64,000 bases of DNA from Bacteroidota bacterium. Its GTDB lineage: Bacteria; Bacteroidota; Bacteroidia; Chitinophagales; Saprospiraceae. The DNA lies in contig WGNL01000013.1 of the NCBI GenBank assembly GCA_016124585.1, positions 62,001 through 126,000 of the forward strand, in the 5' to 3' direction. Shown here piece after piece: positions 62,486 to 64,000 of this stretch (its first letter is position 1; every line of letters begins with the position of its first letter). Position numbers and translations under genes: made by a program. The notes beneath the pieces are model-generated. The model was not told the origin of the DNA. It made no database searches and saw nothing but the letters and a program-made list of their open reading frames with translations.

Positions 62486-63613
62486 ATGAACAGCATGACA
62501 AAAAAATTACCCTTGATTATAACGGCATCGGCCGTTTCACTTGCCCTAGTCGCCGTCATTCTTTACCAAGGTGGCTATATATCAGATCTAAAACAAACCA
62601 TACAGAACAAAGACAAGAAAATCTTAGCAGTCAATCTTCAATTGGAGGAACAGGTTGGGATTTCAGCAGAGCTTGAAGCTAAGTTGCAAGTTTACAAAGA
62701 CAGTGTGAACCTTTTGCTACTTGAAAACAAAGACCTGCATGCTAAAATAGAGACTTTAAAGGGCACTATTTCGAAGCTTAACCAAGTCATTCAAAAACAT
62801 GACGACAAGGTTAACGAATTGACTTCTGAAATTAAAAAACTAAGAGAATCAGGGCAAAATAATGCCAACAGAATTAAAGACTTAGAGCAGCAGCGTGACA
62901 ATCTGCTTAAAAAAATGGAAGCAATAGACCATGAACGGATTGCGCTCATGGAGGCTAGGAAAAAAAATGAAATTGACGAGCAAACTAACAATGCAAAAAT
63001 TGAAACTATAGAAAATTCAGCTCGTGTTGAAATGGATAAAGTCGATCCAGCGCCACTTATGCCAGCGCCTCCGGCCATCAACCAATCTCCTGCTGAGTCT
63101 AACACCCCTAATTTGAGTGGGCCAAATGTTTCAGAAGAGATGCAGGCGGCCATTATTTCAAGGCAGCAAGAGCGTCTATCAAACATTATGACTAAAACTC
63201 AGGTCAAGTTTGAATCCATTTCCCTTCGAAACCGTGAGGGTGGTAATGAATTGAAAAACATCAAGAAAAATGACAATGACTGGCGATACACTTTCATTGA
63301 TTTTGACCTTGACAATATTGATAGAGAGGCTATTATGGATGAGTATTTTGTCTTGCAGGTTTTCGACCTTGACAATAATGAAGTAATGCCTTTTAATGAA
63401 AAAAACATGGCTTTCCCAAAAAGTGAAATGGGAGCTATGGGCTATAAATTCAAGTACGACGGTAAGCCCGTCTCGATAAGATACATCAATACGCAGGCAA
63501 AAGAAGGCAGCAATTACGAAGTCCGACTGCTTTTTTTCAAAAAAGACCTTGCGTATGAGTTGGCCAACGGTAAAAAGAGGATAGTTGAATCAGGAAAAGT
63601 GACCGTTGACTGA
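62486..63613 (+). CDS. Membrane-anchored coiled-coil protein, function unknown
   Basis: A 375-residue protein with an N-terminal membrane helix (about 7-27, LPLIITASAVSLALVAVILYQ) and a long coiled coil (about 30-175, with heptad-like DKKILAVNLQLEEQ and ELTSEIKKLRE). A Pro-rich linker follows (about 185-215, APPAINQSPAESNTP), then a C-terminal globular domain (WRYTFIDFDLDNIDREAIMDEY, RLLFFKKDLAYELANGKKR). A start at 62495 is equally possible. It is reminiscent of periplasmic envelope tethers in Bacteroidota. No family recognised. Confidence 0.8.
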   Translation: MNSMTKKLPLIITASAVSLALVAVILYQGGYISDLKQTIQNKDKKILAVNLQLEEQVGISAELEAKLQVYKDSVNLLLLENKDLHAKIETLKGTISKLNQVIQKHDDKVNELTSEIKKLRESGQNNANRIKDLEQQRDNLLKKMEAIDHERIALMEARKKNEIDEQTNNAKIETIENSARVEMDKVDPAPLMPAPPAINQSPAESNTPNLSGPNVSEEMQAAIISRQQERLSNIMTKTQVKFESISLRNREGGNELKNIKKNDNDWRYTFIDFDLDNIDREAIMDEYFVLQVFDLDNNEVMPFNEKNMAFPKSEMGAMGYKFKYDGKPVSIRYINTQAKEGSNYEVRLLFFKKDLAYELANGKKRIVESGKVTVD

Positions 63614-63657
63614 CCCTCAATTTTGGAAAGCCTTTATCTCAATAGAAGTTGTTTTTG

Positions 63658-63688
63658 GGCAGTGGCTTTAGGGCTACTGCCTTTTTTT
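63658..63688 (+). terminator. Terminator after the coiled-coil gene
   Basis: GGCAGT (63658-63663) pairs with ACTGCC (63676-63681), followed by seven T. It lies 45 bases past the stop. Confidence 0.7.
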
Positions 63689-63743
63689 ATTTTTTCTTAC
63701 CCCCTTCCTTTTTATTTCCCCACCTTTTCAAAATAAGCTTGCC

Positions 63744-63751
63744 TATTTTTG
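63744..63751 (+). promoter_or_regulatory. Candidate -7 box of recF
   Basis: TATTTTTG (TAnnTTTG) ends only 4 bases before the recF ATG at 63756. Transcription from it would start at or just past the start codon, giving a leaderless or near-leaderless mRNA. No matched -33 TTG. Confidence 0.35.
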
Positions 63752-63755
63752 TAGG

Positions 63756-64000
63756 ATGTACTTGAAGCAAATCAAGCTTACCAATTTCAGGAATTACGCA
63801 TTCCAATCAATAGGTTTTTCGGAACGCCTCAACCTTATTTCAGGGTTAAACGGCATGGGCAAAACCAACTTACTTGATGCAGTTTATTACCTGTGCATGG
63901 GCAAAAGCCATTTCCAGAGTACGGATAAAAACGTGGTAAAAAAAGGAGAAGCTTTCTTCCGATTGGAAGGTGATTTCCTGTTGGAGAAAGATGAAAAAAT
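63756..64000 (+). CDS. recF: DNA replication/repair protein RecF, N-terminal fragment
   Basis: The window holds about 81 codons of RecF, the ABC-type ATPase that loads RecA at gaps with RecO and RecR. The start MYLKQIKLTNFRNYAFQSI is the usual RecF opening. The Walker A region reads ISGLNGMGKTNLLDAVYYL, with GLNGMGKTN as the nucleotide-binding loop, followed by a MGKSHFQSTDKN segment seen in RecF proteins. The gene continues beyond the window. Confidence 0.93.
   Translation, partial: MYLKQIKLTNFRNYAFQSIGFSERLNLISGLNGMGKTNLLDAVYYLCMGKSHFQSTDKNVVKKGEAFFRLEGDFLLEKDEK

Overview
The window is chromosomal sequence from a member of the Bacteroidota, most likely a Saprospirales/Lewinella-like lineage. 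The evidence is: C-terminal type IX secretion (T9SS) sorting domains on secreted proteins, Bacteroidota-type families (DUF2911, DUF1080, DUF3467, TIGR03032, PD40-OmpA), little sign of Shine-Dalgarno sequences, and several TAnnTTTG -7 boxes just upstream of genes. The DNA is moderately AT-rich. I see no tRNA, rRNA, insertion sequence, prophage, CRISPR array or defence island, so this is mostly housekeeping and cell-envelope chromosome. Ends are cut inside ffh (left) and recF (right).

Layout. 1-1.3 kb: end of ffh and a CRP/FNR-family regulator. 1.3-5.8 kb (minus): three-gene proton-translocating transhydrogenase (pntAA-pntAB-pntB), a one-haem cytochrome lipoprotein and a secreted esterase. 6-9 kb (plus): an AIM24-like protein and a secreted animal-type haem peroxidase with a T9SS tail. 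9.1-17.2 kb: mostly minus-strand genes, including methylmalonyl-CoA mutase, a DUF2911 protein, a PD40-OmpA protein and a glycerophosphodiesterase, with a cold-shock-domain protein on plus. 17.3-22.3 kb: a membrane adenylate cyclase, then a thyA-SDR-ClC minus-strand operon whose last two genes overlap by ATGA. 22.5-27.3 kb: START-domain protein, half-size asparaginase and two tandem CotH-kinase-like secreted proteins separated by a long inverted repeat. 27.3-31.2 kb: an unrecognised 727-residue envelope protein and a 5'-nucleotidase lipoprotein. 31.3-40 kb: acetoacetyl-CoA synthetase, DUF1080, methyltransferase, TIGR03032 and two T9SS surface proteins in an AT-rich setting. 40-48.6 kb: minus-strand envelope genes (membrane glycosyltransferase, methyltransferase, class V aminotransferase, flippase, saccharopine-dehydrogenase-like) and kptA. 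48.7-52.3 kb: nucleotide and cofactor genes (cdd, pyrD, nadC, tdk) and a probable 34-residue membrane microprotein. 52.6-59.3 kb: proline-rich protein, methyltransferase, DUF3467 and a MacA-MacB-TolC-like efflux operon without an ATPase gene. 59.5-64 kb: carA, eno, a coiled-coil membrane protein and the start of recF.

Themes are nucleotide metabolism (thyA, cdd, pyrD, tdk, carA, 5'-nucleotidase), propionate/C4-acid and acetoacetate metabolism, energy coupling (transhydrogenase), and a secreted or surface proteome. I found no convincing new multi-gene system. The leads most worth checking are the hairpin plus T-run in the DUF3467 leader, the divergent active sites of the CotH pair and the inverted repeat between them, the channel-like residue in the ClC protein, the ATPase-less efflux operon, the 727-residue EF-hand protein and the 34-residue microprotein.
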